This document shows, one piece after another, positions 9,150-18,514 of a stretch of DNA of 64,000 nucleotides. The notes under the pieces were generated by a model, which did not search any database, was not told the DNA's origin, and saw only the letters and a program-made list of their open reading frames with translations. The translations under genes were made by a program, and so were the position numbers. The first letter of the stretch is position 1. Each line of letters opens with the position of its first letter. This stretch comes from Algoriphagus sp. (GTDB lineage: Bacteria > Bacteroidota > Bacteroidia > Cytophagales > Cyclobacteriaceae): positions 57,102-121,101 of the forward strand of contig JAGXQZ010000104.1 in NCBI GenBank assembly GCA_018336015.1, written 5' to 3'.

Positions 9150-9482
9150 TTAAAAATCCATCACCGTTCCCAATTTCCCCCTAAGCTCCAACGCTTTTTC
9201 CAAACTCAGCTACCCAAGCTTTTCCAAAAATCGGGGGTTATCCAAAGCACGGATTTGATCAACCAAAATCTCGGAGCCTTTTTCCAATCCTGTGCCTACC
9301 GAGTCTAAACGTACTCTTAGAATATTTTCCTCAGCTGAAAGTTGAGTTGTAATCGCGCAAATCAAGGTGGAAGGATGATCCAACTGATTGAGTAAATTGG
9401 TCTGAATCACCACAGCAGGACGAATTTTTCCGGGTTCGGTACCCCGGGCAGGATTCAGATTAACCAACCAAATTTCATATGA
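9150..9482 (-). pseudogene. Decayed MazF/PemK-type toxin gene
   Basis: The reading frame spells a near-complete MazF: YEIWLVNLNP, EPGKIRPAVVIQ, ICAITTQ, DQIRALDNPRFLEKLG. Two lesions are visible. No ATG precedes SYEIW, because the codon before Ser is TAA (9483-9485), leaving only an internal TTG (9467) that would drop the first beta strand. An in-frame TAG (9210-9212) also cuts off 19 further residues (LSLEKALELRGKLGTVMDF) that match the usual MazF tail and end at TAA (9150-9152). The full frame has about the normal family length. The antitoxin at 9573 is intact. A shortened 85-residue product from TTG remains possible. Confidence 0.7.
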
Positions 9483-9572
9483 TTATAATTTGATTTTTAA
9501 AGGTCATATGGAATCTTCACATGACAGATAATCTTTCCTCTGTGTGACACCGACAGGGGATCATGCTTGATT

Positions 9573-9809
9573 TCATATTGCCCCTTCATCGATCAGCTGA
9601 TCAAATTCCGCATTCACTTCCATGGAAGAATCTCTTACCAGTTGAGAAGCTTTTGCGAATGCCTTGGCCAACTTCTTCCGCTTGTGATAGCGGTTATAAA
9701 AATCCAAGGCTTCATTGATATATCTATTTCTCGAAATTCCCTTTTCCTTGAGAATACCCTCCGTTTCCTCGAAAACAGATTCATTGAGTTTTAAATAAAG
9801 TGTTTTCAT
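9573..9809 (-). CDS. MazE-side antitoxin (MazEF-type)
   Basis: 78 residues. The N-terminal segment MKTLYLKLNESVFEETEGIL and SRNRYINEALDFYNRYHKRK has the ribbon-helix-helix-like form of small antitoxins found beside Bacteroidota MazF. The charged tail ends QLIDEGAI. Normally the toxin start overlaps this stop. Here about 90 bases intervene, and the toxin frame is damaged, so this antitoxin may now be a solitary immunity gene. The leader before its ATG (9814-9840) is nearly repeated in front of the toxin remnant (9483-9508). Confidence 0.7.
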   Translation of the reverse strand: MKTLYLKLNESVFEETEGILKEKGISRNRYINEALDFYNRYHKRKKLAKAFAKASQLVRDSSMEVNAEFDQLIDEGAI

Positions 9810-10047
9810 GCGTTTATAATTGTTTTTTAAAGGTCAGATAGCCAGTCCCGTTCCGAAAGCTATCGGGATCGGGAGAATCACGCATGTATTGACACCACAA
9901 TTGGTTGAAAAGCTATGATTCATGCTCGATTTCATTTTTCTAGAAAGTATCACCAAAGGCATATACCTTTTCCCAAAAAAAGAAAGTTCGGATTTTGACG
10001 AATTACCTTTGACAAACAGGCTATTAAAACCAGAAAACTACCCGTAC
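9810..10047. other. Intergenic stretch between antitoxin and DUF4143 gene
   Basis: 238 bases. It holds the antitoxin leader box (9814-9840) and a short GC-rich piece with CGATCCCGATAGCTTTCGG-like symmetry on the minus strand (about 9848-9872). No gene or clear terminator is seen. A plus-strand frame through it runs antisense into the ATPase gene and was not accepted. Confidence 0.5.
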
Positions 10048-11187
10048 TTAATACGGATACTTACCCAACCACTCCCAAAAGTTGTCCTTGTGGATAACTT
10101 GCAGCGGTTGGGGACTGTAAGTCTCCTCAAAAATTTTGGGATACTTCACCTTGGCCTTTGGATTCCACTTAAACTCAAATGGGTAGATTTTTCCGTCGAT
10201 TTCCTCGATGTAGTCAATCTCCTGTCCTCGCACATTTCTCCAAAAGTATACCCTGCCATAAAAACCATTATAGTTGAGCAATTTGGTTCGCTCGGCAATC
10301 AGGAAATTCTCCCAAAGAGCTCCTACATCCGGGCGGGAAGCAAGCGTGGCAAAATTTCCACTTATGCTATTCATAATCCCATTGTCCACAAAATACACTT
10401 TCCTGCTTGTGCTAATTTCCCCGCGGAGATTTCTGGAAAAGGGATTGAGTCGTTGGATGATAAAGGCTTTTTCCAATAAATCGATGTAGTTTTGGACAGT
10501 TGCTTTGTCTGCTTGTACAGCCTGGGAGAGTTCGTTGAAACTAACCTCCGAACCTACTTGCCAGGCTAAGGCCTGAAGGATTTTGGCCAAAAGCTCAGGT
10601 CTTCGGATCCCTTGAAAGTTGAGTAAGTCCTTATACAAATAACTCGAAGCCAGATTATTCAGTATTGGAATTTCGGCTCCCTCTTGAGTAACCACCTCCG
10701 GGTAGGTGCCAAAAATCATGAACTTTCCCAAGGCAGTAAGGCAGTAAGGCATCCCCATACCATGCACCAATTCGGACCATGAGAGCGGAAATAAACGGTA
10801 TTCCCATTTTCTTCCAGTGAGTGGTTCATGAACTGAGCTAGCCAACTCCAAAGCAGAGGAACCCGTGACAAGGCACTGAATTCCCTCAATATTATCAACA
10901 ATGAGTTTGAGCGTCAGTCCGATCTGAGGAATCCTTTGGGCTTCATCCACTACCATCACTTGATACGAACCAAGATAAGCTTTCAAAAAAGATAGATTAG
11001 CATTTTGAAGAGCTTGCTGCGTGGTCAAATCATCCCCATTGAGGTACAAAAAAGGCTTCCCCAAGCTTTCAGCCAGCCTTCTAACTAAAGTAGTTTTTCC
11101 TACTTGCCTCGGTCCTAGGAGCAAAATCGCCTTTTTAAAATCGATTTTCCGAGCCAAAACCCCGAACAACTCTCTTTGAATATGCAT
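10048..11187 (-). CDS. AAA ATPase with DUF4143 domain
   Basis: 379 residues, the family of ATP-binding proteins with an N-terminal AAA_14 module and a C-terminal DUF4143 domain. Walker A is GPRQVGKTT (about 26-34) and Walker B is VMVVDEAQRIP (about 76-86). The C-terminal half contains a winged-helix-like region (VSFNELSQAVQADKATVQNYIDLLEKAFIIQ) and the restriction-endonuclease-like end (VYFWRNVRGQEIDYI). Function in cells is not established; the family is often accessory and patchily distributed. A strong palindrome upstream (11193-11238) suggests autoregulation. Confidence 0.85.
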   Translation of the reverse strand: MHIQRELFGVLARKIDFKKAILLLGPRQVGKTTLVRRLAESLGKPFLYLNGDDLTTQQALQNANLSFLKAYLGSYQVMVVDEAQRIPQIGLTLKLIVDNIEGIQCLVTGSSALELASSVHEPLTGRKWEYRLFPLSWSELVHGMGMPYCLTALGKFMIFGTYPEVVTQEGAEIPILNNLASSYLYKDLLNFQGIRRPELLAKILQALAWQVGSEVSFNELSQAVQADKATVQNYIDLLEKAFIIQRLNPFSRNLRGEISTSRKVYFVDNGIMNSISGNFATLASRPDVGALWENFLIAERTKLLNYNGFYGRVYFWRNVRGQEIDYIEEIDGKIYPFEFKWNPKAKVKYPKIFEETYSPQPLQVIHKDNFWEWLGKYPY

Positions 11188-11192
11188 TTTTG

Positions 11193-11238
11193 GAGATCGT
11201 AATCCCCAAAAATACGTATTTTAAGGGATTATAATCTC
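11193..11238. promoter_or_regulatory. Nested palindromes upstream of the DUF4143 ATPase gene
   Basis: Outer arms GAGATCGTAATCCC (11193-11206) and GGGATTATAATCTC (11225-11238) match at 12 of 14 positions. They enclose a perfect palindrome AAAATACGTATTTT (11209-11222). The block starts 6 bases before the ATPase ATG, so a bound protein would block its translation or transcription start (inference). Confidence 0.55.
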
Positions 11239-11352
11239 TAAATATTAATTTTTCTTAAGATAAGGACGTTTAAGATCCTCCAAAATTTTATTTAGCTCTT
11301 ATTTTCTCAGGTTGGAAAAAACAGAATCCTATCTCTGTATCAGTGACCAATA

Positions 11353-11383
11353 TTTGCCAAACTCCCCATAACCTCTATTTTTA
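11353..11383 (+). promoter_or_regulatory. Promoter of the two-domain esterase gene
   Basis: TTTG (11353-11356), 19 bases, TATTTTTA (11376-11383; 7 of 8 matches counting the free positions of TAnnTTTG). The ATG follows 23 bases later. Confidence 0.6.
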
Positions 11384-11406
11384 TCCCAACCTAAACCCAT
11401 TGACCT

Positions 11407-13239
11407 ATGAAAAGATTCTTTCTATTCATGCTCTTATTTAGCTTGGGAGCATTTTCCACCTTTGCACAAAAGGGCACCAAAGAGCGTATCAAAGTCCACA
11501 GCAAAGCCCTCGAAGGCAATTTGATCGGAGATCCGGCAGACCGGGATGTGACCGTTTATCTTCCTCCTTCCTATGCTTCCAATCCTGACAAGCGGTTCCC
11601 AGTGCTGTACATGCTGCATGGGTTTACCGACACGGATTCCCAATGGTTCGGCTGGGAAAAGCACTGGATCAACCTGCAGGACGTCATCGAGCAATCTCTG
11701 GCCGAGGGACTTTCCAAAGAAATGATCGTAGTCATGCCCAATGCCTACAACCGCTTCAAAGGCAGCATGTATGCGAATTCGGTCACGATCGGCGACTGGG
11801 AAACTTTTGTCACGCAAGAACTCGTCCGCTACGTCGATGCTAACTACCGCACCATCCCAACCAAAGAAAGTCGTGGACTTGCCGGGCATTCCATGGGTGG
11901 CTATGGCACCCTCCGCTTGGGCATGAAAAATCCCGAAGTTTATTCAGCCATCTACGCCCTAAGCCCCTGCTGCATGGATGGTGGTGCGTCAACTAATCCG
12001 GAATTGATGAAAAAGTTGGAGACCTTGACTCCAGATCAGCTTCAGGCTACCTCATTTTTTGAAATTGCAGCCTTGGCCACCTCGGCAGCTTTTGCTCCCA
12101 ATCCCAAAAACCCTCCGCTTTACCTGGATCTTCCTGCCAAAAATGGAGAAGCTCGCCAAGATGTGATCAACAAGATCATCGCCAACCGTACCCTCAACTT
12201 TGTCGATCAATACATCCTGAACCTCAAAAAACTGAAAGCCATCGCCATCGATGCAGGATTGCAGGACAAAGGAATCAGCGAGGCGACCAAAAACCTCCAC
12301 GAAGTGTTGGATTCCTACCAAATCTCCCACTTCTACGAAAGCTATGAAGGCGATCACCTTAACAGGATCGCCGAGCGGATTCGCATAAAAGCACTTCCTT
12401 TTTTCTCCGAAAATCTCGTCTTCCAAGCTCCTACCAAATCTGAAATCATCGAAAACGGAGGAAAAGGAAGCTTTCCGGCTGTAATGACTTCTGCCACATC
12501 TTTACCCACTCACACGATTTTCCAACCCCAAGATCTGTCCAAGTTTGGAAACAAAAACAAACTCCCCATCATCGCCTGGGGCAATGGGGCCTGCTTTGAT
12601 TCCCCTTGGGAGCATGTCAACTTTCTAAATGAAGTGGCCTCCCATGGTTTTTTGGTGATCGCCATCGGCACGATGCCCAAGCAAACAGATGTCCGATCTA
12701 AGTCTCACAAACTCCTCGATGCCATCGACTGGGCCATCGCCCAAAATGCAGATCCTAATAGCCCTTATTTCCAAAAACTAGACACCCAAAAGATAGCCGT
12801 CAGCGGAATGTCCTGCGGAGGACTGCAAACGCTGGAAGTAGCCGGTGATCCAAGAATTACCACTGTTGGTGTGTTCAACAGTGGCGTTTTGGGAAATGGT
12901 GGAGGAATGCCCGGCATGCCTCAAGTCACCAAGGCTAAGCTCAATGAAATCAAAGTTCCTACACTCTACCTTTTGGGCGGTAAGTCTGACATCGCTTATG
13001 GAAACGGAATGGATGATTTCGCCAGAATTAACCATGTCCCGGTTTTTGTCGGCAATCTCGAAGTGGGACATGGTGGCACCTATGGGCAACCTTATGGGGG
13101 AGAATTTGCCCGGGTGGCGACTGCATGGTACAAGTGGCATTTGAAAGGCGATCAGGAAGCCGGGAAGCTCTTTTCTGGAAAAACTCCCGGTTTGGCAAAA
13201 TCAGAGGGTTGGGTAGTAGAAAAGAAAAACATGGATTGA
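11407..13239 (+). CDS. Secreted protein with two fused alpha/beta-hydrolase domains
   Basis: 610 residues with a Sec signal ([21 protein letters not shown]). Domain 1 (about 30-330) is an esterase-D/enterochelin-esterase-like fold (PF00756): [13 protein letters not shown], nucleophile GHSMGGYG (Ser162), late His in YEGDHLNR. Domain 2 (about 375-590) resembles a cutinase/dienelactone-hydrolase-type fold: IIAWGNGAC, nucleophile GMSCGG (Ser469), acid in GGKSDIAYG, His555 in GHGGTYG. Both triads look complete, so it may be bifunctional on ester-linked polymers (inference). It is a single transcription unit with its own promoter and a strong terminator at 13289. Confidence 0.8.
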   Translation: MKRFFLFMLLFSLGAFSTFAQKGTKERIKVHSKALEGNLIGDPADRDVTVYLPPSYASNPDKRFPVLYMLHGFTDTDSQWFGWEKHWINLQDVIEQSLAEGLSKEMIVVMPNAYNRFKGSMYANSVTIGDWETFVTQELVRYVDANYRTIPTKESRGLAGHSMGGYGTLRLGMKNPEVYSAIYALSPCCMDGGASTNPELMKKLETLTPDQLQATSFFEIAALATSAAFAPNPKNPPLYLDLPAKNGEARQDVINKIIANRTLNFVDQYILNLKKLKAIAIDAGLQDKGISEATKNLHEVLDSYQISHFYESYEGDHLNRIAERIRIKALPFFSENLVFQAPTKSEIIENGGKGSFPAVMTSATSLPTHTIFQPQDLSKFGNKNKLPIIAWGNGACFDSPWEHVNFLNEVASHGFLVIAIGTMPKQTDVRSKSHKLLDAIDWAIAQNADPNSPYFQKLDTQKIAVSGMSCGGLQTLEVAGDPRITTVGVFNSGVLGNGGGMPGMPQVTKAKLNEIKVPTLYLLGGKSDIAYGNGMDDFARINHVPVFVGNLEVGHGGTYGQPYGGEFARVATAWYKWHLKGDQEAGKLFSGKTPGLAKSEGWVVEKKNMD

Positions 13240-13288
13240 GTCTTTTTTCAGGCCTTCTCTAGGACTGAAAAATAAAGCCTTGAGTTAG

Positions 13289-13326
13289 ACCTGTCAGGTT
13301 TCGAAAACCTGACAGGTATTTTTTTT
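13289..13326 (+). terminator. Rho-independent terminator, ACCTGTCAGG-type
   Basis: A 13-bp perfect stem (13289-13301 with 13305-13317) and a run of eight or more T. A similar motif ends the SIMPL/Pycsar region at 57307. Confidence 0.85.
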
Positions 13327-13465
13327 CATCATTTCAGAAGGCGAACCCATCCTTCTAAATGAGTTAAAAACTTGATTTGGTTAAAAAAAGATAAAGCCTA
13401 TGCTACTATGGAAGGCCAAAACCAGAAACCTGTTAATTTTCAAGTCAAAGAACCCAAATCCTCTG

Positions 13466-14095
13466 ATGCTTTCCCTTTCCGGTTTTGAAAAAAAATACCC
13501 TTCAGGTTTCGAAGTAGTCATCCCGCAGCTAGATCTACCGCAAGGAATTCACCTGATTTTGGGGGGAAATGGGTCGGGAAAATCCACTTTGCTCAAAGCC
13601 TTGGCGGGTATTCATCCTGCAAATGGAAGGGTAGAATTGAATGGTGTTTCCCTTTTTGATCAGCCGTTGGATTACCGAAGGAAAATCGGATTTGCGCCTG
13701 CAGAACCGACTTTCCCAGAGTTTTTAAACCTCCATGACTTAATTGCTTTTGTGGCGAGAGCTAAACAGGCTTCGGTAGCGGAAATCTCCGAACTGAAGGC
13801 AGTATTTGAGGTGGAAGATTTCTTGTCTTTTCCCATCGGCGGCTACTCTTCGGGCATGTTGAAAAAATCCGCCCTGTTGTTAGCGTTTATGGGACAGCCC
13901 GAATTGATCATTTTGGATGAGCCATTTACCACCATCGATGCCCAAACCCAAGCGCAACTCGTCAGGCTGATCTGCCAACGAGCCAAGGAAGGAACTGGAT
14001 TTCTGACCACCTCCCACCAAACCGGTCCCATCGAATTATTACCTGTGACGAGCGTGCTGCACATGCGTTCGGGAAAACTAGCCACTCATGAATAA
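13466..14095 (+). CDS. ABC transporter ATP-binding protein
   Basis: 209 residues from ATG 13466; the in-frame ATG at 13400 would add 22 residues before the conserved start LSLSGFEKKYPSG. Walker A is GGNGSGKST and Walker B LIILDEPFTTID. The signature is unusual (GGYSSGMLKKS instead of LSGGQ), as seen in CcmA-like and ABC-2 exporters. The H-loop is TTSHQ. It overlaps the permease by 8 bases, so the two form one exporter. The substrate is unknown. Confidence 0.85.
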   Translation: MLSLSGFEKKYPSGFEVVIPQLDLPQGIHLILGGNGSGKSTLLKALAGIHPANGRVELNGVSLFDQPLDYRRKIGFAPAEPTFPEFLNLHDLIAFVARAKQASVAEISELKAVFEVEDFLSFPIGGYSSGMLKKSALLLAFMGQPELIILDEPFTTIDAQTQAQLVRLICQRAKEGTGFLTTSHQTGPIELLPVTSVLHMRSGKLATHE

Positions 14096-15146
14096 AGTGG
14101 CCATCCTCACATTTGTTCGCCCCTTTTATCAAAAGACGCTAGGCTTTTGGGCGGTGATCTTGCTTGTGGGAGGTGTATTCATGGAAGCGAAGCAACACGT
14201 GCTTTTGGGTCGATTTCTGTTTAAAAATCCTGTTGCCTTTGGGATCGTTCCTGTTTTGCTTCTTTTCTTCAGTTTGATTCATCTACGAATTCTGCAGGAC
14301 CTTCTCAGAAGAATGGATTACCTGGTTTTTCATCAACTTGGCCTCTTTCCCAAAAAGGAACTCAGGCTGTTTTGGAGCCAAATCATTCTTTCAAACTACA
14401 GTCCCATCCTGACCTATTTTCTATTCTTAAGTTATTTTGCCTGGGAGCAAAAGGCCTTCGATCTTGGCCTTTATTTATGGATAAGCACCTTGATTTTACT
14501 GGGGTTTACCTATTGGAAAATCAGACAAACACTTCACCTTCCCTTGAATGAGGCCCTCGTCACAAGGCCCGCAGTCCGATGGGCTTTTCCGAGATTTACC
14601 TGGATCTTGCTTTCCCTGAGACAACATCGGCCGATTTTGGTTTTGCTGACCAAGGCTGGCGGGCTCCTGTTGCTCAATGGTTTTTTCTATTCTTTCCAAT
14701 CTGGAGGTTATGACTGGCGGTGGCTTCAGTTTGGCGTTTTGTGCGTAGCCTACGTCCAACTCCCCTTGATTTTTGAGAAATCGGAAAAAGAACTCACACA
14801 ACAAAGTTGGACGTTGGCCTTGCCACTATCCTGGAAGAACAAACTGGCCTACCAAATGGGTAGCTTGATCCTGTTGATTATCCCGGAAATGTTTTTCTTA
14901 GGTTGGAAAGGAATTCCATCGGCAAACCCAGAATACTTGGTGTTGGCAATTTTACTTTTAGTATTTATTTCCTCCTTGCAATTGTTGGTTTATAGAAAAA
15001 AGGAAAGCTCAAGCTTCCCGAATTTGGCAGCGGGAATGTTTTTCGGGTTGTTCTTAGCCATCATTTTTAGTGTGCCTTGGTTAATATTTGTATTTGGAGT
15101 TTCATTCCTTTTTATCCATCAGTCCAATAGAGCCTTTGGATATTAA
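14088..15146 (+). CDS. Integral membrane protein, probable permease partner of the ABC ATPase
   Basis: 352 residues, strongly hydrophobic with about 8-9 membrane segments (near 17-33, 48-66, 100-118, 127-145, 190-203, 213-231, 262-280, 290-306, 320-345). I do not recognise a named domain. The 8-base overlap with the ATPase gene and the membrane character make it the transmembrane half of that ABC system (inference). Confidence 0.65.
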   Translation: MNKVAILTFVRPFYQKTLGFWAVILLVGGVFMEAKQHVLLGRFLFKNPVAFGIVPVLLLFFSLIHLRILQDLLRRMDYLVFHQLGLFPKKELRLFWSQIILSNYSPILTYFLFLSYFAWEQKAFDLGLYLWISTLILLGFTYWKIRQTLHLPLNEALVTRPAVRWAFPRFTWILLSLRQHRPILVLLTKAGGLLLLNGFFYSFQSGGYDWRWLQFGVLCVAYVQLPLIFEKSEKELTQQSWTLALPLSWKNKLAYQMGSLILLIIPEMFFLGWKGIPSANPEYLVLAILLLVFISSLQLLVYRKKESSSFPNLAAGMFFGLFLAIIFSVPWLIFVFGVSFLFIHQSNRAFGY

Positions 15147-15169
15147 TCTGCTGTTTTTTTCTTTTTGAA

Positions 15170-15241
15170 GCAGTCTGAAGACTGCATACAAGAAGGTCCA
15201 AGCCTGCCTACCGGAAGGCAGGTCAAAAGACTTAAACCAAT
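15170..15241. repeat. Dispersed intergenic repeat, copy 1
   Basis: It begins with the perfect palindrome GCAGTCTGAAGACTGC, then ATACAAGAAGGTCCAAG, a hairpin GCCTGCCT..AGGCAGG and AAAGACTTAAACC. Nearly the same 68 bases recur at 15436. Shorter relatives lie at 39207, 62788 and the window end. Confidence 0.75.
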
Positions 15242-15435
15242 CGGCCATGCAACCCTTAGAGGGTTGTTTATTCGAACTCATTAAAAACCACATAGTCACC
15301 TAGAGGTGCATAGCAGGTAAATCAATCACTATGTTACCTATGCGTCTATGTGGTTCAAAACCCTTCCCCTAAAATCTTCCTTATTCCTACCAAAGATTGA
15401 GACTTTGGGTTTTGATTGAAGTTTTTTGACCTGAC

Positions 15436-15503
15436 CAGTCTAAAAACTGCATACAAGAAGGTCCAAGCCTGCCTACCGGAAGGCATGTCAAAAGACTTGA
15501 ACC
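15436..15503. repeat. Dispersed intergenic repeat, copy 2
   Basis: Same order of elements as the copy at 15170 (CAGTCT..ACTGCATACAAG, GCCTGCCTACCGGAAGGCA, AAAGACTTGAACC), with a few substitutions that weaken the first palindrome. Confidence 0.75.
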
Positions 15504-15658
15504 ATTCTTGGATTTGAACTCATAAAGTTTTTCTGCGGCTCTGCGATGAAAATTCAAATTTGAAATCAGCATCCTATTGTATCCCTTTGTGGCAATTGCC
15601 TTTGCTTTTCCAAACCCTTTTTCTATTTTCACACTTTGAGACAATAGAACCAAAACCT

Positions 15659-16852
15659 ATGAACAAACATTTTCAAATTATCCTCTTTGCTTTTTTGCTG
15701 AGCTTCTCAGTACAAGCGCAAGAAGCCCTTTTCAGGCCGCAAAACATCATTTCGCCGGAAATCCACGCTGACAATTCGGTCACCTTCCGACTCTTTGCAC
15801 CCAATGCCAAAGAGGTGCAGGTGACTGGGGATTTTCTTCCATCTGTAAAAATGGATACCCCCATGGGCCAAATGGATGGACCCGGCAAAGCTACCCTGAC
15901 CAAAGATGACAAGGGAGTTTGGTCATTGAAGACTCAGTCACTGAATCCTGAGCTTTACAACTACTCCTTCATCATCGATGGATTTTCAACTACCGATCCG
16001 AGCAATCCATTTCTGATTCGTGATGTGGCCTCAGCTACCAACATTTTCATCATCGGAGGTGGACATGCAGACCTGTTCAAAACCAATGACATTCCTCACG
16101 GATCGGTCACCCGCAGATGGTACGAATCTCCGGGTTTGGGCATGGATCGCAGAATCACGATCTACACTCCTCCGGGATATGAAAAATCCTCCGAATCCTA
16201 TCCAGTACTATACCTCCTCCATGGTGCAGGTGGCGACGAGGAGGCGTGGATCAATCTTGGGCGTACTGCTCAAATCATGGACAATCTGATCGCTCAAGGT
16301 AAAGCCAAGCCCATGATCGTGGTGATGCCAAACGGAAACGTTATCCAGGATGCAGCCCCTGGAGAAGGAAATCAAAACTTCTACAAACCCCAATTCATGA
16401 TCCCAAAAACCATGGATGGCACCTATGAGGGTGCTTTCGGTGATATCATCAAATTTATCGAGAGCAACTATCGGGTAAAGGCCAACAAAGCAAACCGAGC
16501 CATTGCGGGCCTTTCGATGGGAGGGTTTCATACGTTGCACATTTCCAGATATCATCCCAATACCTTTGACTACATGGGTCTATTCTCTGCGGCCATTATG
16601 CCAAGAGAAGACGCCACCGGAAAAGTGTATAGCAACTTTGACCAAACGCTGAAGGCACAGATGGACAATGGCTATAAACTGTATTGGATAGCAATTGGTA
16701 AAACGGATTTCCTATACAAAGCCAATCAGGAATACTTGGAAAAACTGAAAGGCATGAACATGCCGCACGAATATGTGGAGAGTGAAGGCGGACACATCTG
16801 GAGAAACTGGAGAGTGTACCTGACCCAATTTACCCCGCGTCTTTTTCAATAA
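15659..16852 (+). CDS. CBM48-like domain plus esterase, secreted (copy 1)
   Basis: 397 residues. The ATG at 15659 gives a signal peptide (MNKHFQIILFAFLLSFSVQAQ); the longer frame upstream has no signal features. Residues about 35-125 form an Ig-like E-set/CBM48-type domain (VTFRLFAPNAKEVQVTGDF). The rest is a PF00756 esterase: [13 protein letters not shown], nucleophile GLSMGG (Ser286), His379 in GGHIWRNW. This architecture occurs in feruloyl and acetyl-xylan esterases and in enterochelin-esterase-like proteins. It is followed 19 bases later by a paralogue, implying co-transcription and tandem duplication. Confidence 0.87.
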   Translation: MNKHFQIILFAFLLSFSVQAQEALFRPQNIISPEIHADNSVTFRLFAPNAKEVQVTGDFLPSVKMDTPMGQMDGPGKATLTKDDKGVWSLKTQSLNPELYNYSFIIDGFSTTDPSNPFLIRDVASATNIFIIGGGHADLFKTNDIPHGSVTRRWYESPGLGMDRRITIYTPPGYEKSSESYPVLYLLHGAGGDEEAWINLGRTAQIMDNLIAQGKAKPMIVVMPNGNVIQDAAPGEGNQNFYKPQFMIPKTMDGTYEGAFGDIIKFIESNYRVKANKANRAIAGLSMGGFHTLHISRYHPNTFDYMGLFSAAIMPREDATGKVYSNFDQTLKAQMDNGYKLYWIAIGKTDFLYKANQEYLEKLKGMNMPHEYVESEGGHIWRNWRVYLTQFTPRLFQ

Positions 16853-16859
16853 TCTATAA

Positions 16860-18029
<1,170 letters not shown>

Positions 18030-18065
18030 ATGAATTTAACCAAATACCTATAACCAAGTAGTGCG

Positions 18066-18098
18066 AAAGCGCAGTCCATGTTGGATTGCGCTTTTTTT
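18066..18098 (+). terminator. Terminator of the tandem esterase operon
   Basis: Stem AAAGCGCAGTCC with GGATTGCGCTTT (one G-U pair), loop ATGTT, followed by seven T. Confidence 0.85.
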
Positions 18099-18137
18099 AG
18101 TTTCATCCAAATGCCTATTTTTTAGAAAAATTTCGAA

Positions 18138-18509
18138 ATGGAAAGACTTTTAAAATTAGAGGAATTGGCCTTGTTTGTCCTTGGATTGGGAGCTTTTCAC
18201 CTGACAGGAGCTTCATGGTGGTGGTTTTGGGGCTTATTGTTGGCGCCTGATATCGGGATGATAGGATACCTTTTTGGAGACAAGCCAGGAGCATGGATGT
18301 ACAATTTTTTTCACCACAGGGCGGTAGCGTTGGGTTGTGCGGGACTTGGGGTGTTGCTCAATCAATCTTTTCTTGAAATCGCAGGAATTATTCTTTTTGC
18401 CCATATCGCCATGGACCGGCTGGTAGGCTATGGATTGAAATATGAAAAGGGATTTAAATTCACCCATTTGGGAGAGATTGGCCAAAAGCCCCGGAATTCT
18501 ACTTCCTAA
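18138..18509 (+). CDS. DUF4260 family membrane protein
   Basis: 123 residues with about four hydrophobic segments. The family-like features are PDIGMIGYLFGDKPGAWMYNFFHHRA and AMDRLVGYGLKY, which I recognise as DUF4260. Function is unknown. It stands alone between the esterase terminator and the convergent oxidoreductase gene, whose original stop lies only 6 bases beyond this one. Confidence 0.8.
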   Translation: MERLLKLEELALFVLGLGAFHLTGASWWWFWGLLLAPDIGMIGYLFGDKPGAWMYNFFHHRAVALGCAGLGVLLNQSFLEIAGIILFAHIAMDRLVGYGLKYEKGFKFTHLGEIGQKPRNSTS

Positions 18510-18514
18510 CCAAG

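Larger units (their letters stand above)
15147..15658. other. Repeat-rich intergenic region
   Basis: 512 bases without a gene. It holds two copies of a dispersed repeat beginning with CAGTCT..ACTGCATACA (15170-15241 and 15436-15503), a hairpin CAACCCT/AGGGTTG (15250-15266) that may end the ABC operon, an inverted repeat with arms AACCACATAG (15286-15295) and CTATGTGGTT (15346-15355), and a weak promoter TTTG-N19-TATTTTCA (15601-15631) for the next esterase. Confidence 0.6.

Noticed and set aside
9922..10479. 185-codon plus-strand frame starting before the DUF4143 gene
   Set aside because: Most of it is antisense to the ATPase gene. The first 40 codons look unlike a known protein.
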